Shown here: positions 1 through 12,087 of the stretch, piece after piece | How the letters are laid out: each line of letters begins with the position of its first letter | Numbering within the stretch: position 1 is the first letter of the stretch | Source of the DNA: Aurifilum marmelostoma | Taxonomy: Eukaryota > Ascomycota > Sordariomycetes > Diaporthales > Cryphonectriaceae | Length of the DNA stretch: 64,000 bases | Direction: 5' to 3' | Assembly (NCBI GenBank): GCA_027559495.1 | Contig: JAMXSV010000019.1 | Location: forward strand, 310,001 to 374,000 | Program-made: the position numbers and the translations under genes | Notes under the pieces: model-generated | Seen by the model: only the letters and a program-made list of their open reading frames with translations | Databases searched by the model: none | Told to the model about the DNA's origin: nothing

Positions 1-959
1 CAGACATGCGTCCTGACAAGCCAACGGCAGGTCTCGGTACTCGCCTGCTATTTCCAGTCCTGCCCGTGTGGTCTGCTGCCCGGGCTCGGCTCCACGTTTT
101 TATAGCCGACATTTGCTATTAGACAAAAGTATCAGGGATATGCTGAACTCACGCCGCTCCACTTGAGGTGTGGATAGGGCCATGAGGAATACGACAGGAC
201 TTAGTTTGGTACTGCCTCCCGCATCACGCGCAGATGGCCATCTAACAGACCCAATGTCATAGGCTACAGAGGTACATCCATGGCCTGTTATTTGAAACGC
301 TGGTCGGGCAGTATCCCTTGGCCCTATTATCACGAGATATACTGCGTCAAAATGGCCTTTCTGGACTCACTCATCATACTCTCATGCATGTGACACAAAT
401 CCAAACAAGATAGCTTCCCGCCTCTAGATCGTGGCAAGAGTGAGAGATGATGGCTTTTCCCCACCAGCAAACCTTATAAAGTACCAGGAGGGGAAGACTG
501 AGCTTCGTGATTTAGCTTTGTGTACCTCAGGACCGATAAGGTGTTAGAATGTGAGCGTCGTCCGGCTAGTACAATGGAGATGAGAACATCTGATGTAGCA
601 TGGGGCCATGATCAGCCAATCACTATATGCATACGAGTGCTCCAGGGTGCCGAGCCTGGGTCATTACAGGAAGCGATTGCAAGTATCAGCCAGTCCCACG
701 ACGGCGCGCGTCCCAGCAGGACGGTTCGCCCCAGTCCGGTCCACCTTGGTCGGGCCGTCGGCAGGGTGAGATGGACTGAGCCGTTGGATGCCAGGAAAAC
801 CAAGGTCAAGCAACAGCCGTTGCGTTTCCGTGCTGAAGGCTTTCACTTTATATTCCTCTCTCCCTCTTCCATTCCCTCCTCTTCTCCCCCTCTTTCACTC
901 TTCCCTTCAACCCCGCCCCTCATCTTATCCCTCTCTCTCTCACATCCCAATTCCATTCA
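1..959. other. Intergenic; promoter side of the terpene cyclase gene
   Basis: I see no convincing gene here. The open frames are short and show no family features. The last 120 bases before the terpene cyclase start codon (about 840-959) are strongly C/T-rich on the + strand. Such pyrimidine tracts are usual just upstream of fungal transcription and translation starts, so this is probably the core promoter or leader of the next gene. Confidence 0.5.
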
Positions 960-2325
960 ATGTCTCCTCTCATCATGGGCCAGTTTCCATCCGCTCCGTA
1001 CATCTCGCAGCTGGTGAGTGTTGTGGCATCACACGATGAGCAGCATAAGCCACGAACTATCCCAGATGTGCCAAAGCCACCACAAGAGCCAAAGACTCTA
1101 GAGTCAGAACTGCGACTCGTCATCATCAAGTTTCTCAAAGACATAGGATATAAAGTCCCTGCTAGTGTCAAGAATGATGCTCTCTGGGAAACAATGCTCG
1201 AAAGAGCCAAGCAGACTGGAGTTGATATGGAAAGCCCGCTGTCACGGCGGTGTTTCGAAGTTGGCTTCACCTACGCAGCCGTAAGACTCACGTATCCTTC
1301 CTGTTCTCCCCTCTCTTTATTGTGGTTTTTTTTTTTTCGTTTTTCTCTGTCTGCCTCCGCCTTGCTATTAGACCTACCTAAGACTTCATATAACTACGAA
1401 CGTTGTCCTGACTGGTCTCGATGCAGATTTGTTACCCTACCCTACCTCTCGGAGCACAGGTATACACAGGCCTTCACACATGGCTTGGCACCCAGATCGA
1501 CGACGTTCCCATGAAGGAAGATGTGCGCCAATTCCAACAACGATTTTACGCTGGCGAAAAACAACCCAACCTAGTTTTGGAAGGATACGCCAACGTCCTG
1601 CGGTCGACATATGACGAGTGGGACAACGTGACGGCCAACTTTATAATCATATCGTCCCTAGCATTCATCAACTGCAATGTGTTGGAGGAGAGACAGGAGT
1701 TCCAGTCCATGGTACCCACCAAAGGGGGTCGTCGTTGGCCTCATTACTTCCGGGATAGAGAAGGAGTGCCGGATGCATATTCATATTTCACTTTTCCTAA
1801 GGCTACCCATCCAGATATTGGCCAGTTCCTAGAGGCCATCCCAGACATGGGTCGAGTCCTGAACCTTTGCAACGATGTGCTTTCGTAAGTTCTATCCAAC
1901 TCAAACCGGTGCATTCTATCACCCCCTCGCTAACAAGATCAACCAGATTTTATAAAGAAGAAAAGGCCGGAGTCACCAAGAACTACATCCACCAGAGAGC
2001 CAATTATGAAGGCAGAGATGTCATCTCCGTCATCAAGGATGCTGCCGATGAGTGTATAGAAGCACAGAGACGGATCGAGATCGTCCTTAAAGGACGTGAG
2101 CCCTACAGGTCTGCCTGGCTAGATCACCTACATGGCTACATCCACATGCACAAGACGACCAAGCGGTACAGACTCGACGAGATCGACCTGGCAGAGGAGA
2201 AGCGCTGCAAGGTGCCCGGGAGCCGCATGGCCGTGCCAGTTGACCTTGGCCACCAGCATCAACAACCAGCAGACGATGGTAACAGCCTTTACACTCTGTC
2301 CGGCCAGCAGCCCACTACCTATTGA
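960..2325 (+). CDS. Sesquiterpene cyclase, trichodiene/longiborneol synthase (TRI5) family
   Basis: Three exons (960-1280, 1427-1884, 1947-2325) give about 385 residues, the usual length for TRI5-type cyclases. The protein would ionise farnesyl diphosphate with Mg2+ and cyclise it in the cytosol. Seen in sequence: an acidic segment IDDVPMKED (first metal-binding region), the second metal-binding motif NDVLSFYKEE, which is rebuilt exactly across intron 2 (branch-like CTAAC at 1930), and the basic pair in KRYRLDEI near the C-terminus. Family knowledge: this arrangement is typical of trichodiene synthase and of the related longiborneol synthase CLM1. The product cannot be told from sequence. The acidic motif differs from the DDSKDD form in classical TRI5, and no other trichothecene genes lie nearby, so trichodiene is not the favoured product. 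The start is the first ATG after a CT-rich leader. The extreme C-terminal tail after about residue 350 is less certain. Confidence 0.9.
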
Positions 2326-5300
2326 CCGCTCCAAGTTGATGTCACTTGAGAGAAAGTCCATGTCTTATTTATGAGCGGATATCAGCAGATTGTCCTTTCC
2401 GCCTTCCAATAACGATACCAAAAGCCCCCCACAACACATATTAACGACATAACTCATGACTGCAAACATTTCATTACCAGAATCACACTTCAATAGTTTC
2501 AATCGGGGAGGAGGGGGGGGTTTATTAGCATATCAACAAGTCCATAGCAATATACTTTGGAAATTGATCATCTCATCAGCGCTACACTCCTACGCTTTTG
2601 ATATCGTGAATAATCCAAACAGTTCTGATTCTCATGTCCTGAAGCAATACAAGGACAATCCTGACTTGCTAAATAATTGGCTACGTGCTCGTAATAGCTT
2701 TGCGGTTGGAGGCCGCAGACGCAATGAAATATGTAGTCTTGCTGCTGACGTAAAGAAGGCTGTCCAACCTGTATGCCGGGTATGCGTTCTGGCGTGACGT
2801 CGGCGAGGCGACGTTATAACCGGCAGGTGTCAGTTTGCACGAGATCATGCACGTGATCAAGTGATCAGCATGACCACGCCGCGATATGACTGCAAGAGGC
2901 TCAGTGGAAGATTCTAGAAATGATTTATGCGCAGAGGACATTTGACACAATTTCGTATCATTAATACGGCTACCATTACATTTGCCTCAGCTTGATATAT
3001 CTCGAGAAAAAGCACCGGGCGTCTAATAGCTTTTGGCCATGGGGCTGAATGATCTCTTTGCATTGTTGCGGTGGCGCTGAGAAGTCATTCATATGTTGTT
3101 TGGAGATAATCTTTGAAATTTACAATTCTGTAATATGATGGAGTTGTCTAAGAACCTACTTACAAAATCGGTCTGTCCCGTGAAGAATGTTATAGATCCT
3201 AATTCGAACGATGACATTGATGGTCGTCGCCGAACATTTCGAAACCCCAGGAGCTTCTGAAATGCCGGCCCAGCATGTGTCTTCAAGCTCTCCCGATCTG
3301 TACGAATGGGATCAAAATGAAGAAGGGCTCGACGACACTGCGAAGACTTTCCCAATCCAACTACAATTCTGACTTGGCTACGATAGAGGTGATGAAAAAC
3401 CATCCAGCGCCCGCAGGCGGCCAGGCTTTGGGGTACAACTTGTTGCGAATTCACTCCCGAACTGATTTGTGAAGCATCTTCATCCATCTAGCACTCAAGC
3501 GTTGAGGACCTAGGCTAGCAATAGCATTGACCACAGCACAATCTATCCTTATGCTCAGTGCGACGTTGTCACTTGACCAGGAGAGAATGATCTAGTAGGG
3601 ACAAGGAATCATATCCATTATCGTGGAATACATCACCTCTAATGTATAAACATATTCTAGAGTATCTAGAGTATTTCTCCCAAACGCATTGTGAAATGGA
3701 AAGATCTGTTCAACAGGCTCACCAATGGTGGATAGCCTACTAGGAGCTGTTGCTGATCAGTCCAACGCTGCCTGCTATAAAAGGAATGTCTTGACTCCGC
3801 AACTTAAGAAGGCAGGAAAGGGCGTAGTGAAATGGTTATAACCATATTGCTTAATCGCTACCCACAATGTCCTGTATTTCGAACACATTTCATTATGGGC
3901 TTGCATAGTACTTATCCTCAGCCCCTGGTCCGCTCTTTCATACATCCACCATTTCGTGCTCAGCCACTCGGAAGCACGCGGGGAAATGCCTCTCATATGG
4001 AGAACTAAGCTGATCCTTCTCAATGGCTTGCAGAGGGTGCAAAGAGTTGTGACAAAGTGTTCATCAGGCCCCGCTCTGACATCTAGGATATTGATCTTCC
4101 GCGATGATGCCAGTGCGAGAATAATAGCATGATGCCGAAACATCATAAAACAACGTATCTTGACCTTGTCAACGAGGTGAGAGCAGTGTTCTCTTGGTCC
4201 TACGACCCATTTCTGAGGCGCTACTCAACCTTTCGCCTGTGACATAACTCAAGGGAGAAACTCATCTAGTTTTTGATAACCTAAAGACGAGATCTGGAGC
4301 ATACCGTAGACCACAGAAGGCATGATCAGATGCGTCATCGATTATTGTTTCCTTACATGTATCTACGCAACCCTTGTCTCAGACCTCAAAGAAAAACATA
4401 CCTGGATCGAGATTCCTATCGCTATATGTACTACATTCAAGCAAATGCATAATTCAGGGCCATCGTCAACACGTCATCGGCTTGATAGCTACAATTCCTT
4501 GAGAAACATTGTCTAAAATTGCCGAAAATTGAGATTGATGTCGTAACACAATGTACAGACTACCCCTCCAGGGATACAAAAGACCACCAGGTTTCGCATT
4601 GCGAATAGTAGCCGGGATGACGGATGTTATCAGATGACAATTCTCGGAAAGGTGGACGTGGGAATCAATATGTGACAGCAGGATTGGGAGCAGTAGAGAT
4701 TGTGAATGAAGCTATATAAGGAAGCAGATCAGACAGGCATTGCAATAGCACACACGGGCGAGATTTCTCATTTAAACCTCAGAATAGAATTTAAGTTTCC
4801 TGACAGGCCTGACGTTCAAGGCTAATATCTACCTAAGAACCTTATGAGCATTAAAACCGGATTTAATAACTGTTTCATTCGTCAAACACTATGACGTTCA
4901 TAGTTTGCTGATCTGAACTGTTTTGATGATGATTAAACGCAAGGGAGGAGTGAATAAAGACAGACGGAGGGCCTAGATCTGCTATGATAGCTTTGCAGAA
5001 GACATCAAGAACGTAGCCCGATACCTTCTGCATTCCTCGGGCAAACTCGAAAGGAATTGGTTGTTAGTTGGCAGTATTAGCGCTCGCGTAGCATTAGTAT
5101 ATGACCAAACTACCAGATCTAGAAGGCAATGGGAACTTGCAGTTACCTACCAGCAATAGCAAATTGAGAATGTGCAAAGGGATGTTTTGGCACATCTATA
5201 TATATGCGTCTCATCCCCTTTCATCTCCGCACAGAATCTCCATTTTGACGACGACTAGCTACGTGGCAGCCTATCGAGGATACACAGAAGCATCTTGAAA

Positions 5301-5331
5301 CCATTTAGTCTTATATATTCACTTCCAAATC
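2326..5331. other. Long intergenic stretch, possibly with decayed coding remnants
   Basis: About 3 kb without a gene I can support. A 123-codon frame on the minus strand at 3775-4146 and a 132-codon frame at 3089-3487 look somewhat protein-like, and with the sequence between them could be remnants of an old gene. I could not join them into a credible model or name a family. A G-run lies at 2509-2520. The stretch just before 5332 is the promoter side of the next gene. Confidence 0.4.
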
Positions 5332-7099
5332 ATGACACTTGGCGCTACCATAGCTCAGATCTCTCGCTCAGATCTCCAGAATTTGGGCACTCCCCCGACA
5401 GCGTCAATCGAAGACGTAAAGCAAGTGTCCTCCTACAACTGGATTGAGAGACCAACACCCACCATTGCTGTTCCCGGCACTCCGCCTCTCTGGTCCCCTC
5501 CCAGGACTCCCCGACGTCTGAAGAAGGACTCGGGCCTTGTCTACATCGCTCAGAATGCAGCTCGTCTCCCTGAAAGCCCTCTTGAGCCTCTTTTTCCGTG
5601 CAATCCAAAGCACACATTCTTCTTTCGATATGCGATCCGTTGATGTTGTGACCGACCGGAACAACATTCGCAAGCTCTTGGCATTTGTCAATCCTATCTC
5701 GACGAGGAACGGTATCGAGGCATTCTCTATCAACGTTGAAGTCGTCGGGAATACTGCTTTGTTCTGTCGTGACGAGACTGCAACCCACGAGATTATAGGA
5801 CCGCACGATTTCAGGGGCTTTGGCCACGAGTTTGAGAAAGCATATACTGCGAACCAGATTTGTGACAGCACCGGCCATCATAGGATCATCTCTTACCAAT
5901 TTGGTAGTCTGAAGTTCCTCGTACGGTACGAGGCGGATGGATACGTGAGCGCTGATGCAGGTTTATCTGCGCGCAATGGCAAGGAGCAGAGATGCGACGA
6001 TCTTTCTGGCGTTTTCGAAAGCTTGTCCCTATCTGCGAGCGCCAGCACCCCAGTTACTACTAATACCGCCGGATCCAGAATAACGATCCAAAGGCAAGGC
6101 CAGGCCACGCCGCTCCAATCGACTCTTGAAATCAAGACTCGTGTTTGGAACAAGCACATAGGGATGCATGAGGTCATGCCACAGCTGTGGGTGTCACAAA
6201 CCACTAAGCTCGTGCGAGCTTACCACGAGAAAGGAATATTTGAAAAACCCCAGGTAGAAGATGTTAGTGATGATATCAAGAGATGGGAAGATGACAATCA
6301 GAGAGACCTCAAGATTTTGGCGGCGCTGGTCACTAAGTTGATCGATGTGGTGAGGCACGATGATGGGCGTGCTACTATACAATATGATGCTGAGGGAGAC
6401 AGATTGGTGGTCCGAAAGGCAGCAACGGGGGGGATGTTACCCGCAGACTTGTACTCCAACTGGGCCGATCTGGTTGGTGGTGAGGTCGGATCAAAGCCCA
6501 GACCAGACTCAAAAGGCAACTTTGCTCCAGAACAAATCGAGATCAAGGGTGGAAACAACGAGGACGTCCCATTCTTCGACGTTATCAACTATGGGGTGAC
6601 TCATGGGTTTCGACAATTGTTTCGCCGAATGCCAACCCGGCTCTCCGACTATCACGTCCTCTGTGACACTTTGGAGCACCTCGACATTGATGTTCTGGGA
6701 GGACGCCAGATTGGCAACGTTCTAGAGGACATGAGAGAAGGCAAGGACGATTGGGATCCGCTTGAGAGGCGACGGATTGATGGCTTGAAAAGCCTTGCGC
6801 GAGATTCAGCCTTTCGACTCGTCTATCTATTTCTCGAGGGCAAATCTGACCCTGGACCCTATAACACCAACCTCGCTTACAATGCAACTTTGTTTGTGGT
6901 ATCACATCCCCGCATCTTCAGGCCAAGGACTCGAAAGATTGTCAGAGAGGCGTTTTTGGAACAATTCAGGGTTTCCGAAAAGCAGCGGAAGAGTCTAGAC
7001 AAGTGGCTCATCGAAGAGTCCTTTGCAGGATCACAGGAGGAAGAGGATGTCACTACTGAGGAAGACGACACGTACTTCGATTCTGATTATTCATTCTAG
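5332..7099 (+). CDS. Conserved fungal protein often mislabelled GGPP synthase, with an apparent frameshift
   Basis: About 588 residues, intronless. The N-terminal part (from ATG 5332, containing IERPTPTIAVPGTPPLWSPP) and the long C-terminal part (RNNIRKLLAF, GPHDFRGFGHEFEKAYTANQ, GHHRIISYQFGSLKFLVRYE) belong to one known fungal family. In family members they form one continuous protein, but here they lie in two frames. They meet at a run of five T at 5591-5595, and reading four T joins them without loss of similarity. Database entries in this family are commonly called geranylgeranyl pyrophosphate synthetase. I see no DDxxD prenyltransferase motifs in the right context, so that name is not supported despite the terpene cyclase next door. 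The C-terminus is acidic. Function is unknown. The shift could be a sequencing error or a real inactivation. Confidence 0.75.
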
Positions 7100-8073
7100 T
7101 TAGCAATTTCTTTCAGCCCTATGCATATAATGTCGAATTTAAGGAATCAGCCTTCTCCTTTGCTCTTACAATAAGAAAGAAATGGGTGTTGATGTTCTAA
7201 CTTTGTGGCTCCTTTTCTTCTATCTTCACTTCTTATTTTTCTCCTTTTTTTTTTTTTTTTTTTCAAACTGGTAAGATATCACATAGTCCTCGCTAGGACC
7301 ATGAGTCCGGTATAGGTCTACATCTACTAATACTATGTATTGAACTCAGAAATCCAGTTCTTGGTAAATGAAAAGTCTGACTCACGTACTTCGGTATTTC
7401 AGAAAAACCTTCAGATTTAATGTGCCTTTGGTTTCAGAGAGACGTTGCCGAGATCTTGCTGGACCCGCTACCTAGGTACCTCTGGTCATGAATGTGGGTA
7501 TGAAAACGAATACGCAAGAAAAGGTACCTTGCAGACTGTCGACAGATTTTGTTTCCTTCCATGACTTCATACAGTGGGTCGAGATCACCAAGTCGTTCCT
7601 CATCGGATCATACGATATTCTGATCAGCGTCCAGCAAGATTGCGTTGGCAACCTTGAAATAGTAGGCGCTGGTAAGTCCCAGGGTATAGTGTGTGGAGAT
7701 GGACTCTCGGAGGACGTGATCAGCCAATTTTCGGATGTCGGTGCACAAGCATTCACGACAGTTTGCACAGGGAAATACCCAATTGGATGGTGATGCAGGA
7801 ACAAAACAGCCTGTGAACTCAAATACTGAATAGCGCAGAAGTTACCCTATTGTCCTAGAATTGATATCACTCGTTTGGAGCTTACAGAACAACAAAACAC
7901 AATTCTCGAGTAAGCATCACATCGTCATTGGACAGGGGAAGTCGTTGCTTATACATGAGAATAGTATAGTCATGGCTACTGAAGTATGTATCATCGAAGT
8001 AATTCAAAATCCAACCTTATCCTTCCATATCATATGTACAGTTTTTCCGCCCCAAAATTCAAATCCATCACAC
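7100..8073. other. Intergenic stretch with poly-T tract
   Basis: No gene supported. Overlapping open frames lie on both strands around 7472-7822 (116 codons minus, 101 codons plus). Neither has a recognisable domain, so I treat them as chance or remnant. A poly-T tract occupies about 7245-7263. The 3' end of the wall-protein gene borders this stretch on the right. Confidence 0.4.
7245..7263. repeat. Poly-T tract
   Basis: A run of about 19 T in the 3' flank of the frameshifted gene that ends at 7099. Confidence 0.9.
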
Positions 8074-8628
8074 TTAGGCTTCGGTGTACAGGCACGAGAT
8101 GGGGGTCGAAGCCTTGGTAGCCCGGACTGAGATGCCTGTGCAGTTCATGTGCTTGGTGACACCAGCATCCACCCAGATGCTGTAGGCACCGTTCGTGTCG
8201 GGGCAGGCGACAAAGGACAAGTTCCTGAAGGTCAGGTCGTTGTATTCGTCGAGAACGAAGCCGGTCCGCACGCCGGGGGCGGGCTGAGCACCGGTGGTGT
8301 ACCCGAAGACACCCTGGCCCATGCCGGAGGGGTCGACAAAGGCCTGCTGGTACGGCGCGGAGGTGCTGTAGAGGTTGAGCGAGCTGTCCTCACTCAGGGT
8401 GAAGGAGGCGTAGTCGGTCTCGGTGTCGCAGGTGGCGTTCTGGCCCTTGAAGGCGGCGAAGAAGTAGTCCTTGGAGGCCGAGAAGCTCGACAGGTGGACA
8501 GGAGAACCCGTGTGCAGGGCGGTGAGGCCGAAGACGTCGCCGGCCGCAATGGTGTCGCGGACCTTGACCTGGGGGGCGGCGGCGGCGGCGCCGACCAGGG
8601 AGAGAAGGGCGAGCATGTTGTACTGCAT
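8074..8628 (-). CDS. phiA: Secreted cell-wall protein, PhiA-like
   Basis: Single exon, 184 residues, essentially the length of Aspergillus PhiA, a cell-wall protein linked to phialide and conidium development. It begins with a signal peptide (MQYNMLALLSLVGAAAAAP, cleavage near residue 18). It then shows family landmarks: a GLTALHTGSPVHLSSFSA segment, FKGQNATCD, the strongly conserved VDPSGMGQGVFGYTTGAQPA, LSFVACPDTNGAYSIWVDAG and a terminal Cys in SCLYTEA. Three or four N-glycosylation sequons are present. The ATG at 8626-8628 is the only start that gives the signal peptide. The opposite strand holds a long open frame that is a shadow of GC-rich codon use. It is not obviously part of the polyketide cluster. 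Confidence 0.88.
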   Translation of the reverse strand: MQYNMLALLSLVGAAAAAPQVKVRDTIAAGDVFGLTALHTGSPVHLSSFSASKDYFFAAFKGQNATCDTETDYASFTLSEDSSLNLYSTSAPYQQAFVDPSGMGQGVFGYTTGAQPAPGVRTGFVLDEYNDLTFRNLSFVACPDTNGAYSIWVDAGVTKHMNCTGISVRATKASTPISCLYTEA

Positions 8629-10009
8629 TGTGAATGGGGTGTTGGTTTTTTTGGGGGGGTGGGTGATAGAAAGAATACGAGAGAGTGTGTCGACGAGTAT
8701 TTGGTTGGATAGCGTGACTTAGAAGAAGACTGAACTGGTTTGATGAGGAGGATGATGATGATAGGCACGAGGAAATTCAAGAGCAGACGACGACGAGATT
8801 GTCTTTATATCGATTCATCCGTCATTCTAAAAGGCGACCTTCTCGTCACTTTTCTTCTTGGCAACCCTAGGCCTCCCCTAGGTCAGCACTGTGCTGTGCC
8901 CATCCATGAATGACGATCATTCTCTGGAGACTCGAAGACAATACGAGGTATCGTCCGGCTCGGAGGCTCTGCTCTTAAGCAAACCCACTTGACAAGTCAG
9001 CCGCACAGGAGACTTAACAGCCCTGCTGCACCTATCAACACCGTGTAAACGGGCCGTCCACAGCCTCCCTTGCAGCCCCTAGGAATTGAAGCTTGTTTCC
9101 TCCCGCACGGTTATCTGTGTTAAGGTTTGGACGGAGTTGCCGTTGCTCAAGGCGCTTTTTCTGCCGGTGGGCCTATCTCCACCTGCTTCGCCCAAAACCA
9201 GGGCCCTGTAGCTTCGGCTAATACGGGGTGATCGACCACCTCAAGGTGCCTCTGTGTTACTAATTTCGGGTGCAAGAAAAAGGTGGGCTGGCACAAACAG
9301 GACCGACTGAGCTGTGGTTGAATGGTACAGTAGCGTTTCTAGGGGTGGGACGGACTCTGCTGAACTACGTGCAAGGTTCCGCCTGAGCGGGACAACGAAC
9401 AGCAAAAAGTATCCGCTGCAGCAGTGCCGAAATGAACATCAAAGGGTCCTCTGGAGTTTTCTTGACAGCTTCACACCGCCGCCACTTCCATACCCACCGA
9501 TTTGAGGTGATAGAATCTCGATCAAATGTGCAGTGCCAACAACATTCACGAGACAAGAGGGCAGTTTAGAATCCCACAATGTCATCTACTATAGTAGCGC
9601 CAGCGCCCTCACGATCCCACACTCTTGAGAAATCATTACGTCAGGCTGGATCCCTCCTAGTAAGGATCTGTCAGGAGAAAACACACACAGCCGCATTCCG
9701 AAGTTATGCTTGCTTGGGTGTGCGCCTTGGCAGCAATGACAGAAGTGGCCTGCGGCAGATCCAGATAGATTAAGACACCCTCACGGCCCGTCGGCCCCCC
9801 TACAAGCACTGCAATCCAGTGCCCCCAGGATCAGAGAGGGTTCATCGCATGAAGGTGACACATGGGAGTCCCCACAAAAGTGAGCCGTGCATTTTTGTTT
9901 CTTGCACATACTACGGTAGAAAAACATTTTTGACTTTTTGACTTGGATAATTATATCAGTCCAGTCGATCAATCTATATACATGATACAATGCCTTTTTA
10001 CCCTTTCAT
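8629..10009. other. Intergenic stretch; promoter of the phiA-like gene
   Basis: No gene supported. The part next to 8628 is the leader and promoter of the phiA-like gene (read leftward) and is rich in GGG/GTG on the + strand, that is, pyrimidine-rich on the transcribed side. The middle has only short unsupported frames. Bases 9781-10009 form the 3' flank of the carboxylesterase gene. Confidence 0.4.
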
Positions 10010-12087
10010 TTAGTAAGTATATCCCGTTGCAACAAACCAATCTAGCACAAACTCTTTCTTGGCAGGAGAGGCAATGGAGCCTGCGCCCCAGGTGTCTCCC
10101 AGCCACATGGTGGTTCCATCGTCGCCGCTCGCGGGCCAGTACGTCAGGTTTCCACTGCTGCTGCCCGAAGTCCCGTTCCCGTTCGGGTTCCCGTATTTGA
10201 TAAAGTTCACCCAGTACTGCACCATCTGCGCCTGAACTGCATAGTCTGTCGACGTCCAGCCGGCATCAGGGTAGCTGTATGGGATATTATTGAACACGTA
10301 GAGCTGCTCAGCGCCGTGGTATGCACCTCCGTCATTGGGCGGAGTGAGACCAGAAGTAATGGGTGGCGAGTGGGTGAAATAGTAGGTATAAACATTGGCG
10401 CCGTTTGTGCTGTTCAGGCTGGCATACTCTTGCACGCTTGAGTCATTCGCTATGCCCGCATAGAAATCTTGTCCCCATTGCCCTGTGATGCCCAGCCCAC
10501 TGTCAGAACTGGACTTGAACTTGATTACTAAAAACTTTGGGGGAGGGTAAAGTTAATTGACTGTTTCAACTCACACGACGATACTCGTCCGACAACCTGG
10601 AAGAAATCATTGCTATTGTTGTTTGCTTGCGCATCAGTGTCACCTGGCCAGAGCTCGTAAAAAGCCGAAGTCAGGTTCGTATTCGAGAAGAACTGGTCAA
10701 AGTATTGCTTGTAGCTTGCAACAGTAAGACCAGGGGCCGGCGTAGAGCCGGACTCATCAGCGTTGTTGCCAGTCAAGACGGGAACGTCTGCGTGTCCGTT
10801 GTACTTGAGATTGTCTAACAGTAGTAGTGACAATACGAATTTGTGTCAGTCTTGATACTTGATGCCGCTAGGTAAGTCACATGGACTAGTAGTAAATCAT
10901 TCATACGAACCTCCATATGTAGACTGTAGCACGTATCCATCGAGGACTGGTCTAAACAGAGGCGGGTCCATCATGGAACTCGACTGGTTGTACCATACTG
11001 TGTCGTCAAAGGTGGTGTCATCCTCGAGATAGTACATGCCGTTGCCCGAGAGCAGCTCTGCCACGCTGATCTGGCGCGCTTCCTCGATCGTGGTGGCGTT
11101 GAACTGGGCGATAAACTCTTGGCCCTGGGCGAGGGCTGTGTCCATGGTCCGATACGAGGTCGCGAGGGAGCCCGTCATGGGGTCGAGGGGCGAGCGAGCG
11201 CCGCTCTCGGGGATTACACCTGCAATCATTCCCGAGGACAGAGGGCTGTATAGCATATCCAGCGCACAGGACGAACCTGAGGATTGCCCGCCGACCGTGA
11301 TCTTCAGAGGATCGCCGCCAAAGTACTGTATCTGATCTCGAACCCACTCGACAGAGGCAATCATGTCCATTACGCCGTAGTTGCCGCTGACGTTGTGTGG
11401 GGACTCTGCGGCCAGCTCAGGGTGGGCTAGGTAGCCAAGAGGGCCTGAGTAATAGCCATTTCGAGCATTGTTAGCCATCTGATGCCTAATTAGGTTCCGA
11501 CTCCTACGCCTATTTTCTCTCTAGCTCCCCTCTCCTTTCTGCATCTTGTTGGGTTCATAGAAGAGGCAACTTGAACACGTACCCAACCGATCATTGATGG
11601 TCACCACCACAATCCCCTCAGCAGCAAGTCCTGAGCCATCAAAGGTGGCAACCGAACCGCTGCCGTCCCAGAAGCGGCCGCCGTGCATCCAGATGTAAAC
11701 AGGTTGCTTGGCCGCCGAATCCAGATTGGAGGTCCAGACGTTCAAGTACAGACAGTCCTCACTGACAGGTTGGTACATGTCCGTCCAGATGCTCTGGTTG
11801 ATATTGGAAAACGTCTGAATACACTGATTTCCAAAGGTTGTGGCGTTGAGTGTATCTGTGCCCCAAGGCGCAGGCTTGACGGGTGGTCGCCAGCGCAGGT
11901 CGCCCACGGGTGGTTCCGCATAGGGGATTCCCTTGAACGTCGAGACACCGTCGCGGAACTCGGACGTGGCGCCCATGATATGGCCATAGCTCGTGCGTAC
12001 GATGGGATTTGCCGATGAGCAGAGGACGTGTGGGACGAAGGCTGCGAGAGCCGCGATGGCAGCACCACTGAGATGCGAGAAGGCCAT
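10010..12087 (-). CDS. Secreted type-B carboxylesterase/lipase
   Basis: Four exons on the minus strand (12087-11583, 11444-10911, 10814-10575, 10527-10010) give 598 residues, the normal size for type-B carboxylesterases. A signal peptide covers about residues 1-24. Family landmarks follow in order: FKGIPYAEPPVGDLRWRPP, SEDCLYLNVW, the oxyanion-side WMHGG, VEWVRDQIQYFGGDP, the nucleophile elbow GQSSGS, NNADESG carrying the acidic residue, and GAYHGAEQLYVFNN carrying the catalytic His. The elbow reads GQSSG where most members have GESAG; the serine is kept. Intron 1 is fixed by the rejoined VVVTINDRLGPLGYLAHPEL; the last intron (47 bases) is phase-consistent but least certain. It would hydrolyse esters outside the cell or in the secretory route. 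It lies head to tail 5' of the ABC transporter gene, so a role in product maturation is possible but unproven. Confidence 0.9.

Noticed and set aside
5332..7099. Annotation as geranylgeranyl diphosphate synthase
   Set aside because: No DDxxD-type prenyltransferase motifs; the name is a carried-over label in this fungal family.
8149..8712. 187-codon + strand frame over the phiA-like gene
   Set aside because: Gly/Val-rich shadow of the conserved sense gene, which has a signal peptide and family motifs.
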